From JAGOGN01 sp036652735 (lineage in GTDB: Bacteria > Bacillota > Clostridia > Lachnospirales > Lachnospiraceae): 39,207 nt of DNA. Numbering within the stretch: the first letter of the stretch is position 1; each line of letters opens with the position of its first letter. The notes below the pieces were generated by a model. It had not been told where the DNA came from. It did not search any database and was given only the letters and a program-made list of their open reading frames with translations. Shown piece by piece: positions 32,887-39,207 of this stretch. A program made the position numbers and the translations under genes. The DNA is taken from the NCBI GenBank assembly GCA_036652735.1, contig JAVVVI010000022.1, positions 1 through 39,207 of the forward strand. Direction: 5' to 3'.

Positions 32887-34323
32887 TCAGATACCCTTAA
32901 GTATAATATAAATCCCGTTAAGTTGCAATCCTTCTATTTGAAAACCACAGCTTGTGCAATACTGAATTTTTTCATAAAAATCTTCTCCAATCACTTCTCC
33001 CGGCACTAACATCGGAATTCCCGGTGGATATAAATACAAATAGCTGCCACTAATATTCCCTGCTGCTTTGTCTATGGAACAAATTGACTGTTCTGCCTCC
33101 TCCGCCTGGAAGATCTCCATTCTCTTTTTATTGGATTCATAAAGGGCTTCATAGGAAAAGATAGTTTTACTTTTCGTTATGTTCTTTGGAGTCACTTCAT
33201 AGGCAGCATCTATCTCATTCAATGCCCTGCTTAACCGCAAAAATCCCTCTTTGTCATCTAAAATACCGGATAATGCTGTTGCATAATGAATACTGGACAT
33301 TTCTAATTGAATTCCATACGTTATTCTCAGACAATCTTCCAGTTCCTTTCCGGATAGACTGCCTTCTGTCTTTTTTGTAGAAATAAGAATTTTAGAAGGA
33401 TCTGCATCATATAGTTCCCTTTCTCCGGATTCTCTGTGAAAGACCTCTAAGCTCTTAAGTTCAGCGGTATCCGCATAGAACTGTTTTAGGTTGCTCCATA
33501 GGGCACAGAACTTTTCCTCCCCTTTTTCTGCCACGTAATCCAGGCAGGCATCCATTCCCGCCATCAGCAAATAAGAAGGGGAACTGGTCTCATACATATT
33601 CAGATAATGTTCCACTTTCGCCCTGGGTACCTTCTCTGTATTTACGTGAAGCAGTCCACTCTGGGTAAATGCCGGAAGTGTTTTATGCAGGCTCATAATC
33701 ACAAAGTCTGCTCCGGATCGAACCGGATTTTCCGGAAAAGAGGGATGGAATCCCAGATGAGCCCCATGTGCTGCATCCACAATTAGAATTCCATTGTGCC
33801 CATGAACAATCTTTGCAATTTCATTAAGATTTGATACAATCCCATCATAGGTTGGGGATGTGAGAACCACAATACGAATTCCCGGATGTGCCTCATATTG
33901 CTGTTCTACCTGCTCCGGCTCTACTGAACCACTAATTCCAAATTTCACTGTCTTGGGATAAAGATAGTGAACCTTAAGGCGATTAATGGATGCTGCATGA
34001 TAAACACTCTTATGACAATTTCTTGCAATTAAAATCTCATCTCCTGCCATGGATGCACTTCCAATTGCACTGAGAATTCCACCTGTACTTCCATTCACCA
34101 GAAAAAAGCTGCATTGAGAATGATACAGCCGTGCCGCCTTTTCCTGTGCCTGTTTCAAGATTCCTTCTGCATGATGAAGATTGTCAAAATCCGGAATCTC
34201 TGTAATATCCAGCTGATAAGGATTAAAGGCTGTGCCAAATCTGCGTTTATGGCCGGGCATATGGAACGGGTAAATATCTTGTTCACTGTATGCCGCCAAT
34301 CTTCCATATAACTCTTCTGTCAT
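32887..34323 (-). CDS. Orn/Lys/Arg decarboxylase family protein (YaaO/SpeA-like)
   Basis: A fold-type I PLP enzyme of 478 residues, similar in length to Bacillus YaaO. It starts YPFHMPGHKRRFG, has LVNGSTGGILSAIGS, the Asp-Ala-Ala-His-Gly motif VDAAHGAHLGFHP, and the PLP lysine in SLHKTLPAFTQSGLLHV. A C-terminal Orn/Lys/Arg decarboxylase domain (about 400-478; YLYPPGIPMLVPGEVI) follows. The amino-acid substrate is not decided by sequence; arginine or lysine leading to polyamines is likely. It lies 9 bases downstream of the dac gene. Confidence 0.92.
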   Translation of the reverse strand: MTEELYGRLAAYSEQDIYPFHMPGHKRRFGTAFNPYQLDITEIPDFDNLHHAEGILKQAQEKAARLYHSQCSFFLVNGSTGGILSAIGSASMAGDEILIARNCHKSVYHAASINRLKVHYLYPKTVKFGISGSVEPEQVEQQYEAHPGIRIVVLTSPTYDGIVSNLNEIAKIVHGHNGILIVDAAHGAHLGFHPSFPENPVRSGADFVIMSLHKTLPAFTQSGLLHVNTEKVPRAKVEHYLNMYETSSPSYLLMAGMDACLDYVAEKGEEKFCALWSNLKQFYADTAELKSLEVFHRESGERELYDADPSKILISTKKTEGSLSGKELEDCLRITYGIQLEMSSIHYATALSGILDDKEGFLRLSRALNEIDAAYEVTPKNITKSKTIFSYEALYESNKKRMEIFQAEEAEQSICSIDKAAGNISGSYLYLYPPGIPMLVPGEVIGEDFYEKIQYCTSCGFQIEGLQLNGIYIILKGI

Positions 34324-34332
34324 AGCAGCCCC

Positions 34333-35733
34333 TTACCTTCTTCTACTTCTCCGACGTTGTCTTCTCTTGCGTTTTTGCCTGAAACTTGCCATTCTCATTC
34401 GTTCGATTCGTCTTACCTTAAGATTATAGCGAATTACATAAATATTTCTTACTAGAAAGATTCCTAACGCAATCAATAAAAAAAGTATAATTACTCCAAA
34501 TATGGAAAAAAACACATATTTCCACTGAATTTGTACCACACGTTTTTCACCGTTTTCTTTTTTCTCAACACTATTGCCAAATTTGAAGGTTTCAGCCTTC
34601 TCACCGGTTGTCTCAATGTTTGTTCCACCAACATAACGCTGTCCATAATAATAATCCAAAGAAGCTAAAATTGTCCCCTGGGCCTTATCATAATTGATCT
34701 TAGGCGCAGCCTCTGAAAAATCTGCACTCTTGGGCAGAACAATCAATCCATCTGCATTCAAACGCAAAAATGGCTTTGCAGAATCAAAATTCATGTAATC
34801 CATTAATTGATCCTTCGAATAGGTTGTCTCATTTTCAGTAACATTATAGGTCTGAAAATTATCAAAACAGTAATCTAATAACTTTGTAGTGTCTACATAA
34901 TGATAGGGTGACTCTGATTTCATTACAACACAAATCAAGGTCATGCCATTTTTTTCTGCAAAGGTAACCAGTGTGCTTCTTGCTGCATTGGTGTAGCCTG
35001 TTTTACCCCCGATACAGGGTTCATACAAATAACTGCTTGTCTTATATGCAGTAAGCATACCATGATGATTAATCAAAGGTGTACTCATTGTATGCACATT
35101 TGTGGGTGGTATAGAATAGGTTTTGGTTCCAGTAATCAGACGAAATGTCTCGTTCTTAATTGCTTCTCTGGAAATAAGTGCCATATCATAGGCACTTGTA
35201 TAATGTTTTTCGTCAGGCAAACCATGTGGATTATTAAAATGCGTATCTTTACAGCCCAACTCTTTTGCCCGCTGATTCATCATATTAATAAATGTATCAT
35301 ACTCTCCACCAACATGTTCCGCCACCGCGTAAGCACACTCATTTGCACTTGCCAGCATAACACCATATAAGGTTTCCTCTAATGACATCTGCTCTCCCAC
35401 ATCTCTGGCAATATGCGTTCCCTCTATGTTGTAAACAGCATCGTGAGAAAATGTAACCGTTTCAGATAAGGAACAATGTTCTAGGGCCAGCAGCGTCGTC
35501 ATGATCTTTGTAATACTTGCCGGATACCGTTTTTTATGAATATTTTTTCCATAAAGAATGGTACCTGTAGTTGCTTCCATCACAATTGCGGATGCTGATT
35601 CTACTCTTGGTCCTTCCGGCCAGTATGATTTATTACTTTTTCCATTTCCTTGCGCTAAAACTGCAAGTCCATTTATTTGAAAAACCAGCAGTGCACAGAG
35701 CAGCAACACCGCTACCCGTTTTAATTTATTCAT
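34333..35733 (-). CDS. serine-type D-alanyl-D-alanine carboxypeptidase (DacF/PBP5 type)
   Basis: A penicillin-binding peptidase S11 enzyme trimming the stem peptide of peptidoglycan. I chose ATG 35733 (466 residues): it gives a proper signal peptide (KRVAVLLLCALLVFQINGL) and lies below the promoter; the longer frame does not. Active-site motifs: SITK (73-76), SAN (129-131), KTG (244-246). Unlike classic PBP5 enzymes with an amphipathic C-terminal helix, it has a true membrane span (about 406-434) and a cytosol-facing tail ending in a strongly basic cluster (QKRKRRQRRRSRRR). First gene of the long minus-strand run to mgtE. Confidence 0.94.
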   Translation of the reverse strand: MNKLKRVAVLLLCALLVFQINGLAVLAQGNGKSNKSYWPEGPRVESASAIVMEATTGTILYGKNIHKKRYPASITKIMTTLLALEHCSLSETVTFSHDAVYNIEGTHIARDVGEQMSLEETLYGVMLASANECAYAVAEHVGGEYDTFINMMNQRAKELGCKDTHFNNPHGLPDEKHYTSAYDMALISREAIKNETFRLITGTKTYSIPPTNVHTMSTPLINHHGMLTAYKTSSYLYEPCIGGKTGYTNAARSTLVTFAEKNGMTLICVVMKSESPYHYVDTTKLLDYCFDNFQTYNVTENETTYSKDQLMDYMNFDSAKPFLRLNADGLIVLPKSADFSEAAPKINYDKAQGTILASLDYYYGQRYVGGTNIETTGEKAETFKFGNSVEKKENGEKRVVQIQWKYVFFSIFGVIILFLLIALGIFLVRNIYVIRYNLKVRRIERMRMASFRQKRKRRQRRRSRRR

Positions 35734-35768
35734 GCCCTCTATTTCCTTTTCTTTTCCATGATAAATAC

Positions 35769-35797
35769 AGTATAGTATTTCCCCAGACGAGTTGCAA
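35769..35797 (-). promoter_or_regulatory. promoter of the dac-to-mgtE operon
   Basis: On the minus strand TTGCAA (35792-35797), a 17-base spacer and TATACT (35769-35774). The start near 35762 gives a leader of about 30 bases. It is the only clear promoter I see for the nine genes down to 26895, whose gaps are all under 40 bases. Confidence 0.65.
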
Positions 35798-35838
35798 TAT
35801 TTTTTTAAAATACTCTTCCCTTTTTTTCTGTTTTCATG

Positions 35839-35844
35839 TAGAAT
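35839..35844 (+). promoter_or_regulatory. possible -10 of trmB
   Basis: TAGAAT with a weak TTCCCT at -35 (17-base spacing). It lies about 37 bases before the trmB ATG, divergent from the dac promoter. Confidence 0.35.
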
Positions 35845-35880
35845 TGTAGCGTATCTATTAACATACAATTGAGGTTTATT

Positions 35881-36525
35881 ATGCGATTAAGAAATATACC
35901 AACTGCAGACGCAATTATTGCATCGAGTCCCCTTTGCATCACACCTTCCCCTGAGTGTAAAGGAAACTGGAATCAATTTTTTTCAAAAAAACAAACGATT
36001 CAATTAGAAATTGGAATGGGAAAGGGACAATTTCTTACCTCACTGGCAAAGCAGCATCCTCAAATCAACTTTATAGGATTTGAGCGCTATAGCAGTGTTC
36101 TTTTACGTGGAATCCAAAAAATGGAAGCCCAGGTCGATCCACCGGACAACTTGCGCTTTGTCTGCCTTGATGCCCGCATACTTCCGGATATTTTTGCACC
36201 CGGGGAGGTGGATGGCATTTATCTTAATTTTTCAGATCCTTGGCCAAAAGAACGCCACGCTAAGCGCCGCCTAACTTCCAGGCAATTTTTAAGCCGCTAT
36301 GAGACCATCTTAATTCCCGGTGGACGCATTGAATTTAAAACAGATAATGAGACTTTATTTGATTTTTCTCTGGAGGAGCTATCCGCCTCAGGTTGGACTT
36401 TAGAGGCTGTAACCCGCGATTTACATAAAGATTCTCAACTGATGCGCTCCAATATTATGACTGAATATGAGGAAAAGTTCTCAGAACTTGGCAACCCGAT
36501 TTATAAATTCATCGCCTACAAATAA
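35881..36525 (+). CDS. trmB: tRNA (guanine46-N7)-methyltransferase
   Basis: TrmB makes m7G46 in the tRNA variable loop. The 214-residue protein has LEIGMGKGQFLTSLAKQ (SAM motif I), INFIGFERY, the diagnostic NFSDPWPKERHAKRRL, and the C-terminal FKTDNETLFDF plus TEYEEKFSELGNPIYKF. ATG 35881 has GAGG upstream and removes four codons of a TTG-started frame. It is a lone plus-strand gene between two minus-strand operons. Confidence 0.97.
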   Translation: MRLRNIPTADAIIASSPLCITPSPECKGNWNQFFSKKQTIQLEIGMGKGQFLTSLAKQHPQINFIGFERYSSVLLRGIQKMEAQVDPPDNLRFVCLDARILPDIFAPGEVDGIYLNFSDPWPKERHAKRRLTSRQFLSRYETILIPGGRIEFKTDNETLFDFSLEELSASGWTLEAVTRDLHKDSQLMRSNIMTEYEEKFSELGNPIYKFIAYK

Positions 36526-36544
36526 ATCTTTCATTAAAATAAGG

Positions 36545-36586
36545 AACACCGTTTTCTCTATCACATATAATAGAAAAAACGGTGTT
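36545..36586. terminator. long hairpin after trmB
   Basis: An 11-bp stem (AACACCGTTTT 36545-36555 with AAAACGGTGTT 36576-36586) continues, after one mismatch, into a TCTAT/ATAGA inner stem. On the plus strand the tail (ATTATG) is not T-rich; on the minus strand it is CCTTATTTTAA. It may end trmB or the minus-strand aldo/keto reductase message. It also covers the GGTG ribosome-site candidate of the small frame at 36590. Confidence 0.5.
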
Positions 36587-36589
36587 ATT

Positions 36590-36742
36590 ATGTGCCCAAA
36601 ATCCATTCAGCGTATACTTCGAAAATGCTGTATTTCCTGTCCCGGATTTGATAAAAAAATCTGTGTGATTATTAAAAGCTATCAGGAAATCAGCACAATC
36701 TTTCATTTTGAAAAGAAAGATCCACCCCGCTGTAAACCCTGA
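36590..36742 (+). CDS. possible small cysteine-rich protein (50 residues)
   Basis: An ATG frame of 50 codons with six cysteines (positions 2, 13, 14, 17, 25 and 48) in a CCxxC...C arrangement, and a basic composition. I do not recognise the family. The only ribosome-site candidate, GGTG five bases upstream of the ATG, is paired inside the trmB-distal hairpin, so translation could be structure-controlled, or the frame may not be real. No convincing promoter of its own; read-through from trmB would be needed. A minus-strand frame overlaps it. Ends 14 bases before the convergent aldo/keto reductase stop. Confidence 0.35.
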   Translation: MCPKSIQRILRKCCISCPGFDKKICVIIKSYQEISTIFHFEKKDPPRCKP

Positions 36743-36756
36743 TTCAATTCCAGCTG

Positions 36757-37878
36757 CTATTCAAAGATTTCAGCAATTTTCCTTAGGTTCTCCCTGATTC
36801 CAATATGTTGTGGACAATGCTCTTCACACTGACCGCATTTAATGCAGCTACTTGCTTTTCCACCATCTTTAATGTCGGTCTGATAGCGTTCTTTTGGTGA
36901 TTGTCCATTACAAAATTGGAGCATATAATTATAGGTCTTGAACAACCTTGGGATATTAATCTTCGCAGGACAATCGTCTACACAATATTTACACCCTGTA
37001 CAAGGAATTGTATCCATAGAACGAATAATCTCCACTACCTGATTTAGAACTTTTTTCTCATCTTCTGTAATCGGTCTCAGACTCTGCATATAAGAGGTAT
37101 TCTCCCGGAGTTGTTCCATTGTAGACATGCCGGACAGAACAATTGCCACCTGTGGAAGCGATGCCGCATAACGAATTGCAAGGGATGCCGGTGTCGTCTC
37201 CTTTCCCAGCGTCCTTATGGCCTCTGCAGCCTTCTCCGGAACATTTACAAGACTTCCTCCCTTAATTGGTTCCATAACAATAATCGGTTTATTGTGTTTC
37301 TTTGCAACTTCATAACAAGCACCTGACTGGACCTCTTCACTATCCCAATCATAATAGTTAATCTGCAGCTGAACAAAATCCACTTCCGGATGTTTTGTTA
37401 ATATCTCATCCAATACCTGCGCCGTGTCATGGAAAGAGAAGCCCATAAACTTAACTTTTCCCTCTTTCTTTTGTTGAGAAACAAAGGAAAATCCATCAAA
37501 TTCTTCCATTTTGTCATAATTACCACGATCCAAATTATGCAGCAGGTATAAATCAAAGTAGGACACACCACATCGTTCTAATTGTTCTGCAAAAATCCGC
37601 TGAAAATCACCTTTTTCTTTAATTAAGAAAGAAGGCATCTTGTCTGCCAGAATCAGTTCCTCTCTTGGGTACCGTTCCACAATACATTTCTTAAAAGCAC
37701 TCTCTGACGTTCCACTATGGTATACGTAGGCTGTATCAAAATAATGAAACCCTTTTTTTATGTATTCATCAACCATAGCCATGACACTATCAAAATCAAT
37801 CTCTTTATCCTTTGTCTGAGGAAGTCTCATAAGACCAAACCCCAGCTTTTTATCAAACAAATCCATTATACTATTCAT
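36757..37878 (-). CDS. aldo/keto reductase with C-terminal 4Fe-4S ferredoxin module
   Basis: A 373-residue NAD(P)H oxidoreductase. The AKR TIM barrel (about 1-285) keeps the tetrad candidates Asp and Tyr in FDTAYVYHSG, Lys in LADKMP and His in LLHNLD. The C-terminal part carries two clusters, CTGCKYCVDDCP and CIKCGQCEEHCP, typical of anaerobe proteins in which a ferredoxin domain is fused to AKR. I chose the ATG at 37878 with GGGAGG upstream; this overlaps the HD-GYP gene end by 8 bases, so the two are translationally coupled. Substrate unknown. Confidence 0.92.
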   Translation of the reverse strand: MNSIMDLFDKKLGFGLMRLPQTKDKEIDFDSVMAMVDEYIKKGFHYFDTAYVYHSGTSESAFKKCIVERYPREELILADKMPSFLIKEKGDFQRIFAEQLERCGVSYFDLYLLHNLDRGNYDKMEEFDGFSFVSQQKKEGKVKFMGFSFHDTAQVLDEILTKHPEVDFVQLQINYYDWDSEEVQSGACYEVAKKHNKPIIVMEPIKGGSLVNVPEKAAEAIRTLGKETTPASLAIRYAASLPQVAIVLSGMSTMEQLRENTSYMQSLRPITEDEKKVLNQVVEIIRSMDTIPCTGCKYCVDDCPAKINIPRLFKTYNYMLQFCNGQSPKERYQTDIKDGGKASSCIKCGQCEEHCPQHIGIRENLRKIAEIFE

Positions 37879-38938
37879 TGTTCCTCCCATCCGGTATTGC
37901 TACCTCAATTAATTTTTCAAATTCGTCTCTTGACTCTAAAAATGCCTCCAGTAGAAGGGGATGAAATGCTCCACATTCTCCACTCACAATCATATCAAAA
38001 GACTTTTTTGCTTCATATGCGTCCTTATAACAACGCCTGCTTACAAGCGCCTCATACACATCAACAATGGAGATTACCTGAGCTTCAAATGGAATCGCAT
38101 CTCCCACCAAGCCTTCCGGATAACCGGATCCATCATATCTTTCATGATGATATTTCGCAATATTATAACAGTAGGTAGCATAATCTCCATCCCCTGCTGT
38201 TGCTTCCTGAATCAGTTCACAGCCTTTTATGGTATGCGTTTTCATAACCTGAAATTCTTCCGGCGTTAGTTTGCCCGGCTTTAATAAGATATCATTTGGT
38301 ATTGCAATTTTACCAATATCGTGAATGGCACTGGCTGTTGTAATTAAATCTATTTTCTCATCTGTTAACATTTCCTCCGGGAAACGGATTGCCGCGTGAG
38401 TTAACAGAATATACGTAAGTCCCTGAATTCTTCGAATATGGTCACCTGATTCCAAATCTCTAAACTCCACAATGGTTCCAAGGGCTTCCACTAACTGGAT
38501 ATTTTTTCCCTGAGCCGTCTTGATCTGCTTACGAAGCACCTCTTCAAAATGATTTCTTAAATTGTAGGATTCCATTGCATTTTTGATACGTCGATTTAAT
38601 AAAAACCTACTGTATGGCTTAGTAAAAACATCAAACGCACCCGCCGCAACGGCTTCTTCCTCTTTTGCCAAATCCGGTTCTCCTACCAGCATTAATATAG
38701 GCACAGCATCACTTAATCCACTGCTTGTTAAATAATCCGCCACTTCAAAACCTACACTATCTACCTCTGAAGTATCCAGAATTACCGCTTCTATTTCGGA
38801 GCAATAATTCAAAATATAAGAAACTGCTTCCTTTAACTCATTTGCTCTTAATATCTCATATTTTTCCGAAAATATATCCTTCAGATAATTAAATACAGCT
38901 TCACTAACACCGTTAACAAGAATCTTTTTTGCGTTCAT
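37871..38938 (-). CDS. response-regulator-type HD-GYP phosphodiesterase with atypical receiver
   Basis: HD-GYP domains cleave c-di-GMP or related cyclic dinucleotides. The 355-residue protein has an N-terminal receiver-like domain (1-120) and an HD-GYP domain (about 145-345) with HD at 206-207 (IHDIGKIAIP), KPGKLTPEE, HHERYDGSGYP (264-274). Catalytic residues look complete. In the receiver the phospho-acceptor candidate Asp 55 and Lys 107 remain, but the acidic pair at about 9-10 is NG and the Thr/Ser position reads VG, so phosphorylation is doubtful. The start has AGGAGGGAAAT upstream. First gene of a two-gene unit with the aldo/keto reductase. Confidence 0.93.
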   Translation of the reverse strand: MNAKKILVNGVSEAVFNYLKDIFSEKYEILRANELKEAVSYILNYCSEIEAVILDTSEVDSVGFEVADYLTSSGLSDAVPILMLVGEPDLAKEEEAVAAGAFDVFTKPYSRFLLNRRIKNAMESYNLRNHFEEVLRKQIKTAQGKNIQLVEALGTIVEFRDLESGDHIRRIQGLTYILLTHAAIRFPEEMLTDEKIDLITTASAIHDIGKIAIPNDILLKPGKLTPEEFQVMKTHTIKGCELIQEATAGDGDYATYCYNIAKYHHERYDGSGYPEGLVGDAIPFEAQVISIVDVYEALVSRRCYKDAYEAKKSFDMIVSGECGAFHPLLLEAFLESRDEFEKLIEVAIPDGRNNE

Positions 38939-38970
38939 ATTTCCCTCCTGTCCTGTAAATCACTACTTTT

Positions 38971-38999
38971 ATTTTACACCATTTATAATTGAATAGCAA
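38971..38999 (-). promoter_or_regulatory. promoter of the HD-GYP/aldo-keto reductase unit
   Basis: On the minus strand TTGCTA (38994-38999), a 17-base spacer and TAAAAT (38971-38976), about 33 bases before the ATG. Confidence 0.55.
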
Positions 39000-39027
39000 C
39001 GAGATTTCTGCTTGAGTTTCCGTAGTT

Positions 39028-39036
39028 TTATCCACA
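39028..39036 (+). promoter_or_regulatory. perfect DnaA box
   Basis: TTATCCACA matches the 9-base DnaA consensus exactly. A looser TTATAAACA lies at 39059-39067. One perfect box in 39 kb of AT-rich DNA can occur by chance or act as a DnaA-titration or regulatory site; no cluster of boxes or AT-rich unwinding element is visible in this window. Confidence 0.4.
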
Positions 39037-39072
39037 GAACCCCGATTTATTACCTTCGTTATAAACAACTTT

Positions 39073-39104
39073 AAAAAAATGCTCACTCACCCAGTCAGCA
39101 TTTT
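39073..39104 (-). terminator. Rho-independent terminator at the right edge
   Basis: A 12-bp stem with one C-C mismatch (39076-39087 with 39093-39104) and a 5-base loop, followed on the minus strand by a run of seven T (A-tract 39073-39079). It should end a minus-strand transcript that begins beyond the right edge. Confidence 0.7.
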
Positions 39105-39207
39105 CAAGAATACATTCTACCTTGGAGAAAGACTATAAATCCGCAAAGACCGTGAAGCATATCTTTCCCATATAAAAGTACAAATCACTGCGTCCAGAAA
39201 AGATATT

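Larger units (their letters stand above)
39028..39207 (-). pseudogene. interrupted frame or 3' relic at the right edge
   Basis: Reading leftward from the window edge, one frame runs 60 codons with a single internal TAG (codon 25) before a TAA at 39030-39028. The second part reads SFSKVECILENADW and onward. The terminator hairpin at 39076-39104 lies inside the frame, which argues against a normal coding role. It could be the decayed end of a gene, a non-coding RNA end, or chance. Apart from the DnaA box and terminator I see nothing else in the 38939-39207 stretch. Confidence 0.25.

Noticed and set aside
35734..35868. 45-residue N-terminal extension of the D,D-carboxypeptidase
   Set aside because: It would bury the signal peptide and cross the predicted promoter; the ATG at 35733 fits a secreted enzyme.
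36509..36706. Minus-strand 65-codon frame overlapping the small cysteine-rich frame
   Set aside because: It crosses the trmB end and the long hairpin, has no ribosome site, and its residues arise partly from the hairpin's mirror sequence.
36645..36722. AT-rich inverted repeat (ATCTTTC/GAAAGAT) near 36698-36722 as a terminator
   Set aside because: Short AT-only stem with no T-tract on either strand; probably part of the small frame's lysine and phenylalanine codons.
1..39207. CRISPR arrays, insertion sequences, prophage genes, tRNA or rRNA genes
   Set aside because: I saw no regularly spaced repeats, transposase or integrase motifs, terminal inverted repeats, or tRNA/rRNA-like sequences on either strand; gene order is continuous with core functions.

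Overview
The window looks like chromosomal core DNA of a low-to-mid GC Gram-positive anaerobe, most likely a Lachnospiraceae-type Clostridia. The grounds are the AT-leaning codon use, strong AGGAGG ribosome sites, pyruvate-type ferredoxin oxidoreductase chemistry, a DUF951-rpsF-ssb-rpsR cluster and a Bacillus-like yaaO-(tmk)-yaaR-holB-yaaT-yabB-yabC gene order. I see no insertion sequence, prophage, CRISPR array, tRNA or rRNA gene.

Layout. (1) 1-8.1 kb, plus strand: a full high-affinity potassium system, kdpA-kdpB-kdpC, followed by the sensor kinase and response regulator kdpD-kdpE. (2) 8.1-16.9 kb, minus strand: a peptide-use operon, reading from the right: lipoprotein peptide binder, two permeases, two ATPases, an M19-type dipeptidase and a long CocE/PepX-type serine hydrolase. 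A divergent regulator with a GGDEF-like core and a C-terminal winged helix (17.0-18.4 kb) probably controls it. (3) 18.35-22.0 kb: ridA-iorA-iorB on the minus strand, with a divergent YheO/DauR-type regulator. Together, (2) and (3) could take peptides to amino acids, clear imine intermediates, and oxidise 2-oxo acids to acyl-CoA with reduced ferredoxin. (4) 22.1-24.2 kb, minus strand: rpsR, ssb, rpsF, a DUF951 gene and a sirtuin. (5) 24.4-26.9 kb, plus strand: an LtaS-type membrane sulfatase-fold enzyme with a MarR/FabT-like regulator. (6) 26.9-35.7 kb, minus strand: a nine-gene run, dacF-type carboxypeptidase, Orn/Lys/Arg decarboxylase, a guanylate-kinase-like protein, yaaR, holB, ricT, trmN6, rsmI and mgtE. 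(7) 35.9-39.2 kb: trmB (plus), a possible small cysteine-rich protein, an iron-sulfur aldo/keto reductase coupled to an HD-GYP phosphodiesterase (minus), and a non-coding right edge with a perfect DnaA box and a strong terminator.

Most of the window is ordinary housekeeping and accessory metabolism. The points most worth a second look are: the guanylate-kinase-like gene where Bacillus has tmk; the peptide-to-acyl-CoA neighbourhood with two dedicated divergent regulators and repeat-rich control regions; an M19 protein lacking its first metal-ligand pair; a cyclic-di-AMP-type motif in KdpD; and a 50-residue cysteine-rich frame whose ribosome site is buried in a hairpin. I found no clear-cut new defence or mobile system.
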